Shown: in pieces, positions 16,367-24,651 of the stretch
Numbering within the stretch: the first letter of the stretch is position 1
Layout of the letters: the number at the start of each line of letters is the position of its first letter
Assembly (NCBI RefSeq): GCF_900168045.1
Contig: NZ_FUYY01000001.1
Span: 620,001-684,000, forward strand
From: Salegentibacter holothuriorum
Lineage (GTDB): Bacteria; Bacteroidota; Bacteroidia; Flavobacteriales; Flavobacteriaceae
Direction of reading: 5' to 3'
Length of the DNA stretch: 64,000 bases
Made by a program: the position numbers and the translations under genes
The notes under the pieces: generated by a model
What the model was told of the DNA's origin: nothing
Seen by the model: the letters and a program-made list of their open reading frames with translations, nothing else
The model's database searches: none

Positions 16367-17326
16367 ATGAACTTTACCCAATTTAAGAATTTATTTGAAA
16401 AAAAGGAAGTTACTGAATATAAGAATAAAGCTGTACACACCCCTTTGGTTAGTATATGCATACAGACATATAACCAGGCGTCTTATATAAAAGAAAGCCT
16501 GGATGCCATACTATCTCAAAAAATCAACTTTTCAATAGAGCTTCTACTTGGAGACGACGACTCTACAGATGGCACAAGAGAAATATGTATAGCCTACGCT
16601 AAAAAATATCCAGAAAAAATAAGATTATTTTTTCATCATAGGATGAATAACATTAGTGTTTCCGGTAAACCAACAGGGATTTTTAATTCGTTGTACAATA
16701 TATTTTCCAGTAGAGGAAAGTTTATCGCTTATTGCGATGGAGATGATCTTTGGGACGATACATATAAACTTCAGAAACAGGTAGATTATTTAAGAGCCAA
16801 CCCTAATACCAGTTTCACCTATCACGAGGTAAAATTAATAGATAAAAACGGTTTACTTATTTCCAATAATAGCGATTTAAAATTAAGTGAAAGAGATTTT
16901 ACAAGCACTCAATTAAAAAAAGCGTTTATACAACCACCTATTTCAACCTGGTGTTTTAGAAACCAAATTAAAGATATTCCTATAGAGTTTACTAAAATTT
17001 TTAATGGTGATAATTTTTGGATGAGTTTATTGGGAAATTATGGGGATGGGAAATATCTCGAAAATATAAAGCCCAGTTTTTATAGAATACATCCCGCTTC
17101 TATATGGAGTACTGCTGAAAAATCATTTCAACTGAAATCAAAATTTGAAACTTATAGCTATTTATCAAAATATTATAAACGAAAAAAAGACAAAAACCTT
17201 TCTGAACATTTTAAATCGCGAGCTAATAATTATGCTAAAATGATTTTTAAATATTATTTAAAAAGAAAAAAAATGCTTGAGATTATAAAGTTTTTAAAGT
17301 TTTATCTTCAAACTTTGCAACTTTAA
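16367..17326 (+). CDS. Glycosyltransferase family 2 (opposite orientation)
   Basis: This 319-residue GT-A inverting glycosyltransferase has VSICIQTYNQASYIKESLDA near residue 25, LLGDDDSTDGT as the nucleotide-binding Asp region and IAYCDGDDLWDD as the DxD metal site (about 120-130). It is the only plus-strand gene inside the 849-55081 block, with its own promoter element divergent from the ABC exporter. Its 3' end overlaps the convergent deacetylase gene by 33 bp. The odd orientation suggests it was added to the locus separately. Specificity is unknown. The ATG at 16367 is chosen because an earlier TTG would lie upstream of the predicted promoter. Confidence 0.85.
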   Translation: MNFTQFKNLFEKKEVTEYKNKAVHTPLVSICIQTYNQASYIKESLDAILSQKINFSIELLLGDDDSTDGTREICIAYAKKYPEKIRLFFHHRMNNISVSGKPTGIFNSLYNIFSSRGKFIAYCDGDDLWDDTYKLQKQVDYLRANPNTSFTYHEVKLIDKNGLLISNNSDLKLSERDFTSTQLKKAFIQPPISTWCFRNQIKDIPIEFTKIFNGDNFWMSLLGNYGDGKYLENIKPSFYRIHPASIWSTAEKSFQLKSKFETYSYLSKYYKRKKDKNLSEHFKSRANNYAKMIFKYYLKRKKMLEIIKFLKFYLQTLQL

Positions 17327-18265
17327 TTCGTTCATATGTATAGATTTCATGCCATACAAATTTTTTAGTTTTTTATAACAGCGAAGAATCTCCTCCAATT
17401 CATTTAAATTCCTACTAGGGTTATTCCCAAAATTATGCGGATGCCACCATAAGTGATAAATTTCGTTTTTCCTGGCTGCTTTTTCCATTTCCGAAATAAT
17501 ACGTTTCAACTTCATATTATTAAGAGCCTTTATATCACTATAAGGGCGAAGCAGTCTGCTAGCCATTTGCGGAACCACTCCAGGCTGTATTTGGAAAATT
17601 TCTTCGTTTTTATAAGATTTATTGCAAAATCCAAGGTAGGCGTCCCCGGTTCTAAATATTTTTTGCGCCAGACTATCTTTTTGGGTATCCTGCCAATACC
17701 AATCTTTAGGATTAGACCTTATATTGGTAATCCCAAATTCGGCACAAACTTTTAAATAATCTTCGTTATACTGGTTACGAGGAAATACCAGAGAACGCAT
17801 ATCAACACCTTGTTTCCTGGCAAGTTCAACCACCTTCTCTAAATCCTTTTTGAAAGCCGCCTGATTCTGCCCCCGTTCCAGGCAGTAATAATGCGAATAG
17901 GTATGAGTACCCAGCTCCTGATTTGGAGTTTCAGCAATTAATTTTATAAGTTCTGGTGCGAAACAAAGTGCTTCAGTTTCTTTGCTTGCAATAGATTTCC
18001 CATATCTATATGCTGATAGTTCTATATTATTATAATCTGGTATTAATTCAGGAATATTTTCATTCCACTCTTCCCAGTTTTCATTAAACAACATCCCTAC
18101 GGTAGCCCAGGTACAGGAAATTTCATATTTTTCAAATAGCTTAAGCATCTCAGGAATTACCTTACGGGTATTTTGAAAATACTCCTTCTTTTCCCTCCAG
18201 TCTACTTTATCAAACACTCCCCATAAAAGTTCGAAATCCAGGGAAATCACTAAGGTACCTTGCAT
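17294..18265 (-). CDS. Polysaccharide deacetylase family protein (NodB-like)
   Basis: This 323-residue carbohydrate esterase-4-like protein has SLDFELLWGVFD (8-19) in place of the classical TFDDG motif, GTHTYSHYYC (metal-binding His pair, about 137-146), an FPRNQY segment and WWHPHNFG near the C-terminus (catalytic His region). There is no signal peptide, so it is probably cytoplasmic and may deacetylate a nucleotide- or lipid-linked sugar during assembly. It converges with the GT2 gene. A simple-sequence repeat lies directly in front of its ATG (18267-18346). Homologues are often found in O-antigen and capsule loci; the substrate is unknown. Confidence 0.8.
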   Translation of the reverse strand: MQGTLVISLDFELLWGVFDKVDWREKKEYFQNTRKVIPEMLKLFEKYEISCTWATVGMLFNENWEEWNENIPELIPDYNNIELSAYRYGKSIASKETEALCFAPELIKLIAETPNQELGTHTYSHYYCLERGQNQAAFKKDLEKVVELARKQGVDMRSLVFPRNQYNEDYLKVCAEFGITNIRSNPKDWYWQDTQKDSLAQKIFRTGDAYLGFCNKSYKNEEIFQIQPGVVPQMASRLLRPYSDIKALNNMKLKRIISEMEKAARKNEIYHLWWHPHNFGNNPSRNLNELEEILRCYKKLKNLYGMKSIHMNELKLQSLKIKL

Positions 18266-18266
18266 T

Positions 18267-18346
18267 GTTTGTTCGTTAAATCGTTAGTTCGTTGGTTCGT
18301 TAATTGGTGAATTCGTTAATTCGTTTATTCGTTCTTCGTGGGTTCG
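18267..18346. repeat. Degenerate short tandem repeat immediately upstream of the deacetylase start
   Basis: About ten imperfect units of the type TTCGTTAA/TTCGTTGG run to the base next to the start codon of the deacetylase (minus strand: AACGAATTAACGAACC-like). A comparable GGTTAATT array precedes ugd at 42576-42622. The rest of the 18266-18644 gap is AT-rich with no ORF, promoter match or hairpin that I can support. Confidence 0.65.
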
Positions 18347-18644
18347 ATTTATGCTAATTTCGATTAACCGGGGCAACCTCTGATAGCTAGAATTAAGCAT
18401 TTTTCATTTAGGCTTTATATTATCTTTCATCTATTTTTATCCTGGCCTTAAGCAACTCCATCTATTGCTACATCACAAATTTCGAAATTAAGGATTCCCG
18501 AATCTACCATTTTCTATTTTTCCATTAACGAATCCCAAATATTCAACTAAACAGTTGCTACATTCGAATTAACGAGTCCATTCTCGCTTGGTTATTTTCC
18601 GAAGAAACAAATCCCGAATCCCCAATTATCGCTCCCTATATCCT

Positions 18645-19856
18645 TTATTCCATAGCTACCACAGCTTCTTTTGCCTTCTGCCTCTTTTTTAACAACTTAC
18701 GCTTTTTAATAATTCTATCATACTTCTTTTGCGCCAGATAATAATAGATCACAAAAAACAGAAAGTACATCACCATAGACTTTTGTCGCATAATAATCCC
18801 GAGGTTAGACATTACAAAGGTTAAGGCAAAAGAAGAAAGAAAGAATACAACTAAACTCATTTTTACGGACATAGGTGAATTCTTTAAAAAGGAAATAAAA
18901 TCTTTTTTGAGAATTTTGATGAATAGCAATAAATAAAGGAGATTTTCAACCGAGACAATTAAGCCTAAAACTCCCGGTGCATCAAAAAATAAGGGTCTAA
19001 ACCAAAATGTAAAAAGCTTTAAGGGTAACGGATAATCTGATATGGCTACTCCGGAACCCGATTCACTAAGACCCTGCGAACGATCTTCAGAAAAATCTTC
19101 AAAATCTGATACAAGATTTTCCGATTCTTCCAAGCCCGCCATTCCTAAAATTTGGTCCTGAACCAGAATTAATCCACCAATCATTCCTACATAAATAAGT
19201 AGTTTCTTCCCGAAGGAAATTTTTTCTTTTCCCGTCATATACCCTAAAACTGTCCCGGCTGCTACAAACAAGAATACGTGAGGTCTAATAAAATAGATTA
19301 TTACTGATCCTAATATGAGGGTTACAAGCCGGGACTTTGGATTCTTTAGAGCATACGCAAACATCATCAAACCTAAAAAAATTGGAGCTCCTTTCCCTAA
19401 GGATGCTGTCCAAAAATGCATATTAGGTAAAAAAAGTGTTAAGACAAGAAGATCAAAATTTTTAAAAACCTTAATCTTAATTGGTATATTCTCTCGAAAA
19501 AACATATATGCATAGACGAAGCCTAGATATCCCAACCAGGCAAAAAGCACCATCATCATTTCATAACTAAAACCAAGCAAATTGATAAACGGCCAGGATA
19601 GAAAATCTATAAAGGTAGTACTGGTGCCAAAATAATGAAACCATTCATCATTCATTTGAGGTCTGGAATAATAGGCTTTAGAATCAGAAGGATTGAAAGC
19701 AGCATAGGTGTAGTAAACTCCAAAGAAAAACAGATGATATAAAAAGAGCAAATTCATCAGTTTTTTGGAAAACCACCGATATTTTTTCTCAAAACTGTTA
19801 AAAAGCCCCTGGTTTAGAAGGAATAAAAAAAGTATTAAAACTATTGCTCCTATCAT
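18645..19856 (-). CDS. Polytopic membrane protein, candidate Wzy/EpsG-like polymerase
   Basis: This 403-residue protein has roughly ten membrane segments, beginning with one at residues 2-16, and a basic C-terminal tail rich in Lys/Arg. A large loop contains a charged Ser/Glu stretch (about 240-270: EESENLVSDFEDFSEDRS) as in polymerases with an extracytoplasmic loop. No conserved Wzy motif is obvious, but it is the only polytopic non-ABC membrane protein of the locus apart from pglF and wzc, and every Wza/Wzc-dependent system needs a polymerase. It ends the GNAT-membrane protein pair (3 bp gap to the upstream gene). The polymerase call is an inference from topology and context; an acyltransferase or flippase is less likely from the pattern. 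Confidence 0.6.
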   Translation of the reverse strand: MIGAIVLILFLFLLNQGLFNSFEKKYRWFSKKLMNLLFLYHLFFFGVYYTYAAFNPSDSKAYYSRPQMNDEWFHYFGTSTTFIDFLSWPFINLLGFSYEMMMVLFAWLGYLGFVYAYMFFRENIPIKIKVFKNFDLLVLTLFLPNMHFWTASLGKGAPIFLGLMMFAYALKNPKSRLVTLILGSVIIYFIRPHVFLFVAAGTVLGYMTGKEKISFGKKLLIYVGMIGGLILVQDQILGMAGLEESENLVSDFEDFSEDRSQGLSESGSGVAISDYPLPLKLFTFWFRPLFFDAPGVLGLIVSVENLLYLLLFIKILKKDFISFLKNSPMSVKMSLVVFFLSSFALTFVMSNLGIIMRQKSMVMYFLFFVIYYYLAQKKYDRIIKKRKLLKKRQKAKEAVVAME

Positions 19857-19859
19857 AAT

Positions 19860-20780
19860 CTAAAACAATTCCAGGTCGCCTAAACTATACCTCCAGTTTT
19901 GCAAATTTAATAGCTCGGGAGTATTTAAATTTATTGCTTTATAGGTTAATACCGGACCAAAATTCCCGATAATTCCGGTTTTAAATTGAATGTCTGCATT
20001 AGAAGCTATACTTAACACCTGTGCTCCCGATGCTTTTGCCAATTGAAGAATTGCTGTTTTTGCTTCCTTTTTCCCATTAGTAGTACAGATCACTTCAGAC
20101 AACCTAAACTCTTTAAATTTATTTCTTTTTTTAACGTAACCGGCAATAAAATATTGTTTATTACAGATCACGGCATAATCCTGCAAAGGATTATTGATAT
20201 AACGCCAGGTTAAATACTGTAAGTTTTTAGGCGTAAAGAGTTGGTTGGTCTTCTTTTGCTTTTGAAAAAACGAAGCTATCAGGTTATCACTGGAAGCTAT
20301 TTCTCCAACACAATGATAAGTAAACTGCTTATTTATATTAATAGGATTTAAAGCCCGCAACTCTATTTTTAATTTAGCAACTTCTTTCCATCCCATCTTA
20401 AGATAGCCCGGCTTACTTTGGGAGTTTGGCGTATTAAATACAAAATGATCGCCACGCTCTTTTCCAAATTCTAAAGCTTTTAAGGTAAGTTTTTTAAAGA
20501 TGCCTTTACCCTGATGTTCCGGGTGCGTAGCTGTATCTACAGCACGAAATGCGCTATATACTTCTTCCCCACGTTGCCATTGCCACCGCATAAAAGCCCT
20601 TACACCAATAACTTTATTGTATTCCTCAGCTACCAATACCAGAGACTCCCCAAAAGGATTCTCTATATGCTTATAGCGCCATACTTCTTCTGTCTTCTTA
20701 GAAGAGGTTTCCCCCAAACTTGCTTTTAGTACGCTTAAAATTCCAGGAATATCAGAATGATTGGCTTCTCTTATTTGCAT
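19860..20780 (-). CDS. GNAT-family acyltransferase
   Basis: The protein has 306 residues. An N-terminal GNAT fold (about 1-150) shows IREANHSDIPGIL, a beta strand ending VIGVRAFM, and the acetyl-CoA loop HPEHQGKGIFKKLT (the QGKGIF form of Q/RxxGxG/A). The C-terminal half is a second, GNAT-like region with no named motif. It is a paralogue of the protein at 24652-25539: both carry N-PFG-SL early on, FMR/YMR in the fourth strand and NTPNSQSKPGYL/ANPNANSHPEFL. Each sits next to a GT4 gene, so they may acylate different sugars of the glycan. The start is ATG; the 137 bp leader is rich in repeats. Confidence 0.8.
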   Translation of the reverse strand: MQIREANHSDIPGILSVLKASLGETSSKKTEEVWRYKHIENPFGESLVLVAEEYNKVIGVRAFMRWQWQRGEEVYSAFRAVDTATHPEHQGKGIFKKLTLKALEFGKERGDHFVFNTPNSQSKPGYLKMGWKEVAKLKIELRALNPININKQFTYHCVGEIASSDNLIASFFQKQKKTNQLFTPKNLQYLTWRYINNPLQDYAVICNKQYFIAGYVKKRNKFKEFRLSEVICTTNGKKEAKTAILQLAKASGAQVLSIASNADIQFKTGIIGNFGPVLTYKAINLNTPELLNLQNWRYSLGDLELF

Positions 20781-20917
20781 TATTTATTGTTTTATGTTAT
20801 GAGTGTAAGGCTTTGATGTAGTGACCTTGTGATCTTGTTAACTTGTGATCCTGACTCCTCCACTAGATCACTCTTCATCACTCCTTTACTCTTTTCACTC
20901 CTCACTCCTTTACTTCA
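20781..20917. repeat. Low-complexity leader: purine-rich tandem repeats upstream of the GNAT gene
   Basis: On the minus strand this gap consists of repeated GGAGTGA/GATGAAG units (20860-20917) followed by GATCACAAG units (20815-20850). No TAnnTTTG match is present. Similar TTCATCACTTC-TTTAC text occurs at 42915-42965, downstream of the UDP-hexosamine dehydrogenase gene. Confidence 0.5.
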
Positions 20918-22036
20918 TCACTTCGTTACTTCCTCACTCATCTCCACATAATAACCTTCCAACTCCTCAACCATACGCTGAAGGCTGAACGATTCTACCA
21001 CCCTTTTCCTCGCCGCCAGTTTCAACTTGTTTAATTCTTCAGGATTATTAATGAGGCTTTGAACTTTACCTGAAAGCTCCTGCCATTCATCTACAGGAAC
21101 AACCAGTCCATCTTCATTTTTTCTAATCACTTCCTTAATGCCTCCTGCATCTGTAGATACCACCGCACATTCCATACTCATAGCTTCTAACAAGGCTATA
21201 GGCAAGCCCTCAAAGGAAGAACTCATCATAAAAATATCCATAGCCTCAAAATAAGGTTTTACATTGGTTTGTAAACCGGGAAAGAAAACCACTTTCTCCA
21301 GACCTAAGTCTTTCCATTCCTTTTTAATCTCTTCTTCCAGCGGACCGGCTCCAACAATTATTCCATAAACACTTGAATGCTGCTCCTTAATTTTCTTAAT
21401 CACCCTTAACCACTCTACCAAACGCTTCTGAAAGCGGAATACGGCTACATTGCCAAGTACTATGGCATTCTTTGGTATCCCTAATTCTTTTCTGATTTTG
21501 GAATTACTTGTTTTTTGAAAAGATTCGATATTAACACCGTTTAGTAATGTTTTTACCGGAATTTTTGGCTGAATATTCTTGTTGATGGAATTAGTAACAT
21601 CTTGAGATACTCCAAGGGCCAGACTTTGGGAATTAAATGTATATTTATTTATTGTTTTAGTAGCTATATGGTAGCGTTCTTGCATATTGTGTTCTGTATA
21701 CAATACCGGTATTCCTGTTTTTTTATGTACCAATCTACCTACAAAACCGGCCCAGGGCAAATGACAATGTATTATATCTATTTTATGTGCTTTACAATAA
21801 GCAATAATTTCTTTGTACTGCGATAATAACCTGATATTGTCTTTGGCTTCCAAACAGGTCACTCTCCCACCGGCATCTTTAATTGCTGACTCCATTTGAT
21901 CTTTCCAGGGTAAAAAATAGATATAATGAAAATCAAATTTTTCTTGGTCGTGCAATTTGAGCGTTTCAGGAAGCAACATTTCAGCGCCTCCCCTGCCCAG
22001 GGATTTAATAATATGAAGGATTTTAATTTTTGACAT
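20918..22036 (-). CDS. Glycosyltransferase family 4
   Basis: This 372-residue GT-B enzyme has the acceptor loop LGRGGAEMLLPE (13-24), HCHLPWAGFVGRL, and the donor-site motifs FRFQKRL, VGAGPLEEEI and SSSFEGLPIALLEAM with an intact E-x7-E. It is preceded by a strong promoter match (22053-22082) and followed by a repeat-rich gap, so it may be the first gene of the unit that continues into the GNAT, Wzy-like and deacetylase genes. The sugar transferred is unknown. Confidence 0.87.
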   Translation of the reverse strand: MSKIKILHIIKSLGRGGAEMLLPETLKLHDQEKFDFHYIYFLPWKDQMESAIKDAGGRVTCLEAKDNIRLLSQYKEIIAYCKAHKIDIIHCHLPWAGFVGRLVHKKTGIPVLYTEHNMQERYHIATKTINKYTFNSQSLALGVSQDVTNSINKNIQPKIPVKTLLNGVNIESFQKTSNSKIRKELGIPKNAIVLGNVAVFRFQKRLVEWLRVIKKIKEQHSSVYGIIVGAGPLEEEIKKEWKDLGLEKVVFFPGLQTNVKPYFEAMDIFMMSSSFEGLPIALLEAMSMECAVVSTDAGGIKEVIRKNEDGLVVPVDEWQELSGKVQSLINNPEELNKLKLAARKRVVESFSLQRMVEELEGYYVEMSEEVTK

Positions 22037-22052
22037 AGTTTAAATAAAAGCG

Positions 22053-22082
22053 CAAAGTTAATTCATTCTCAGGCCTACACAA
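22053..22082 (-). promoter_or_regulatory. Flavobacterial promoter for the GT4 gene at 20918-22036
   Basis: On the minus strand TTG (22080-22082), 19 bases, then TAACTTTG (22053-22060), a full match to the Bacteroidetes consensus with ideal spacing. The -7 element is 16 bases before the ATG. Confidence 0.7.
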
Positions 22083-22551
22083 GAAATTTATTTTTTTAAG
22101 CTAGAGATACTGGGCCAACCCGGTCTGTGCAATTGTAGATTGTACCAGTAACTTTCTAAACGTTTTAATTGATGCGCCCTTGGAACCTATTATAATTGTG
22201 CGCGCACAGCTATTTAAAATAAATGCGATGATTTTTAGTATCATGGTTATTTCGGCCTACCGAAAATTTATCATAAAATTTGACGTGAAAATTCCGAAAA
22301 ATTTTAGGCTGTTTGAGCCAAACGGATTTTTGAAATTTATACTAAAGGTTATTGGCGAGTTCCCAATCCCGGGAAGGAATTGAACGATAAATTTAGACAA
22401 AGTATAGCCTGTCCCGAGCTTAGTCGAGGTATAAGCCTAGACTTTTTTGTTTCTTTTTTGGGCAATGCAAAAAAGAAAAAATTAGAAAGTTTAAAGATAA
22501 ATTCTGTTTTAAAATTAATTCGAAAAATACTGATATTGCACTCTCAAATAA
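22083..22551. other. Non-coding stretch with dispersed-element character
   Basis: Nearly 470 bp without a credible gene. It contains GCCTGTCCCGAGCTTAGTCG at about 22409, a long A-rich run, and patchy text (GCCTACCGAAAATTTATC, CCAATCCCGGGAAGGAATTG) that I believe recurs elsewhere in flavobacterial genomes and is sometimes annotated as tiny hypothetical proteins. Two short open frames on the plus strand here have no coding character. It separates two minus-strand transcription units and may be a remnant of a dispersed element. Confidence 0.4.
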
Positions 22552-23379
22552 TCAATAATCACTTGGATCTATTGTTTTTCCTAATTTTTTAGTAACTCCA
22601 TGAAAGGTACCGAGTATAAAAAGTTTTAGCTTTATGAATTTCTCGTTCTCTTTAAAAAGCAAGCCACCTAAGAGAAACAACCAAAATTTAAAAGCTTTGT
22701 ATAATCTTTGGGGTAAATTTAATTTATTTTTACGTACGTATAATCTGATATAAATATTGTTCCTCGCTTCATAATAGTAACGCCAGGCAGATCGGGAGTT
22801 TTTACCCCTGGTTGCAAAGTGTACTCCTTTAGCAGAGGAAACCCATTTACAGGGGATTTGATGCACCTCCTCTATTCTATACTTTAAGTATTCCGTATCC
22901 TCACCCCAAAAAAATAATTCTTTATCGGGCAGGCCTATTTTATTTACTACTCCTACAGGAAGAAGAACTCCCCACCAGGCCGGATTATTTTTTGTTTGAA
23001 AATCTTTATTCCGTACAAACGGAAATAATACTACTTTGGACGAAGCTGTATGTAATAAATTTTCCAAACAAGTTCTTGCGGGGAAAAAATCGTCGTCCAT
23101 TAACCATAGATAATCTATTTCTTCCTTTTCTTTAAAGTATTTTATTCCATAATAAAAACCTCCGGCAGGCCCTGTGTTGAAGTCTAAAAAAAGAGTATTT
23201 ATATTTTTTTGGGCAGAAAGATATGCTCGTGTTCCATCGGTAGAATCATTATCTACCACCAATATTTGCATATTGGTGTAAGATTGATTTTTAACTTTAC
23301 ATAAAGCAATCTCCAATAAATTAAGACGATTATAAGTAAGTATTACTACCCCAACCCGTGGACTTTTATTGTATGCCAT
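22552..23379 (-). CDS. Glycosyltransferase family 2 (GlfT/rhamnosyltransferase-like)
   Basis: This 275-residue GT-A enzyme has VGVVILTYNRLNLLEIAL (10-27), LVVDNDSTDGTR, the subgroup marker NTGPAGGFYYG (about 69-79) and WLMDDDFFP as the metal-binding DDD site (about 93-100). The GPAGGF and WxxDDD combination is typical of galactofuranosyl- and rhamnosyltransferases; no galactofuranose mutase is present in the window. It stands alone between two gaps. The ATG start at 23379 has no recognisable promoter in the 194 bp upstream, which carries a fragment of repeat family A (23498-23521). Confidence 0.83.
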   Translation of the reverse strand: MAYNKSPRVGVVILTYNRLNLLEIALCKVKNQSYTNMQILVVDNDSTDGTRAYLSAQKNINTLFLDFNTGPAGGFYYGIKYFKEKEEIDYLWLMDDDFFPARTCLENLLHTASSKVVLFPFVRNKDFQTKNNPAWWGVLLPVGVVNKIGLPDKELFFWGEDTEYLKYRIEEVHQIPCKWVSSAKGVHFATRGKNSRSAWRYYYEARNNIYIRLYVRKNKLNLPQRLYKAFKFWLFLLGGLLFKENEKFIKLKLFILGTFHGVTKKLGKTIDPSDY

Positions 23380-23497
23380 TTAATAACGCAGTTTACAGTA
23401 ATTTAGTTCTATAATTTTTAAAGTATATAAAGCAATCTTCCATAATACTACCCTGATAAAGTTAATTAAAGCCTATGCTATACGCTTTTCTCTCCTA

Positions 23498-23521
23498 CAC
23501 TTCGACAAGTTCATCATGACG
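23498..23521. repeat. Partial family-A repeat end
   Basis: CACTTCGACAAGTTCATCATGACG resembles the AACAAGTTCAGCATGACG end of the complete family-A copies at 687-791 and 42808-42889, without the partner arm. The remaining 23380-23573 gap shows no other structure. Confidence 0.4.
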
Positions 23522-23573
23522 AATGCCTTATGGTAAAGAATGTTTTATAACGTATACAAAAGTTTACCAAAGC

Positions 23574-24644
23574 TTACTTCAATAAATCTTTATAAACGGC
23601 TTCGAACTCCAAAGCTATTTTACTATTCATATAACTTTCTTTAACCATTTTATAGGCATTTTCTATTTTATGCTCCGGTTTGTTTGCCAAAACCTTCAAT
23701 ATGGCTTTTTTAAAACTGTTTTTATCTCCCTTTTTAATGAGGTAACCGGTTTGCTCATTTACAATTTCGCCAATTCCGCCAACATTATAGGCCACTACCG
23801 GCGTTTTACAATACATTGCTTCTAAAAGCACCCCTGGCAGACCTTCAATGATGCTGGGTAATATGAGCACATCTGCAGCCTTACAGAAATCTAAAGGGTT
23901 ATTAACAAAACCATGAAATGTTATGGAGTCTTGTAATCCCTTTTCTTTTACCAGCGTTTCAATTTCCCACCGCAATGGCCCATCTCCTACCAAATGCAGG
24001 TGTAAATAAGGTTCGTCTTGTATCACCAATTGAAATATTTCCAGCAAACCTTTATGGTTTTTCTCAAAACTAAAGCCGCCAATATGAACTATATGTTTTA
24101 CCTCCTGCGGCATGAGTTTAATAGTTTTTGGTATTTTAGACTCAAGTCCCACCGGAAGAACGAAAGTACGTTCTCGTAAAAAAGGAAACAGATGAATAAT
24201 ATCTTTTTTGGATGCCTGAGATACCGACAACACCCTACTTACATTTTTATATAAAAAATGATTAAGCTTTTTTTGTACACCCGATTTCAAATATTGCCCT
24301 ACTTCACTGGCATTACGCACAATGATAGGCGTTGACCAACCAAATAATTTTTTAGAAAGAATAGCATATTTTAAGGTATCCCCGGCGTTAGCCTGTATAA
24401 TGTCAGGCTGGAAGTCCTTTATAAACTTTGTCAGGTTTTTCCACGCTTTATAATCTAAAAATCGATTACTTGCAGTACCGTCTATGTCTTTTATTTCAGC
24501 ATCCCAATCTAGCTTTGACTTTCCCGAAAAAATGGCAATTATTTGTACTTCATGCCCCAGTTGTATTAAATGCTTAGAAAGCTGACAAGTAAAAGTTTCG
24601 GCGCCCCTGTTTTGAGGTTTTTGTATAAGTTGGAGGATTTTCAT
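23574..24644 (-). CDS. Glycosyltransferase family 4
   Basis: This 356-residue GT-B enzyme has LIQKPQNRGAETFTCQL (acceptor loop, near residue 5), RNASEVGQYL, HIGGFSFEKNHKGLLE, LVGDGPLRWEI and PSIIEGLPGVLLEAM with an intact E-x7-E. The ATG at 24644, 8 bp after the upstream GNAT stop, is chosen over a TTG at 24668 that would overlap it. It is the last gene of the unit reaching back through the GNAT, GT4, deacetylase and acetyltransferase genes. Specificity is unknown. Confidence 0.86.
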   Translation of the reverse strand: MKILQLIQKPQNRGAETFTCQLSKHLIQLGHEVQIIAIFSGKSKLDWDAEIKDIDGTASNRFLDYKAWKNLTKFIKDFQPDIIQANAGDTLKYAILSKKLFGWSTPIIVRNASEVGQYLKSGVQKKLNHFLYKNVSRVLSVSQASKKDIIHLFPFLRERTFVLPVGLESKIPKTIKLMPQEVKHIVHIGGFSFEKNHKGLLEIFQLVIQDEPYLHLHLVGDGPLRWEIETLVKEKGLQDSITFHGFVNNPLDFCKAADVLILPSIIEGLPGVLLEAMYCKTPVVAYNVGGIGEIVNEQTGYLIKKGDKNSFKKAILKVLANKPEHKIENAYKMVKESYMNSKIALEFEAVYKDLLK

Positions 24645-24651
24645 ACTTCTC

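Noticed and set aside
22180-22592. Two short plus-strand ORFs of 67 and 70 codons in the 22 kb gap
   Set aside because: No coding character; the first reads across AT-rich dispersed-type text and the second overlaps the 3' end of a convincing GT2 gene on the other strand.
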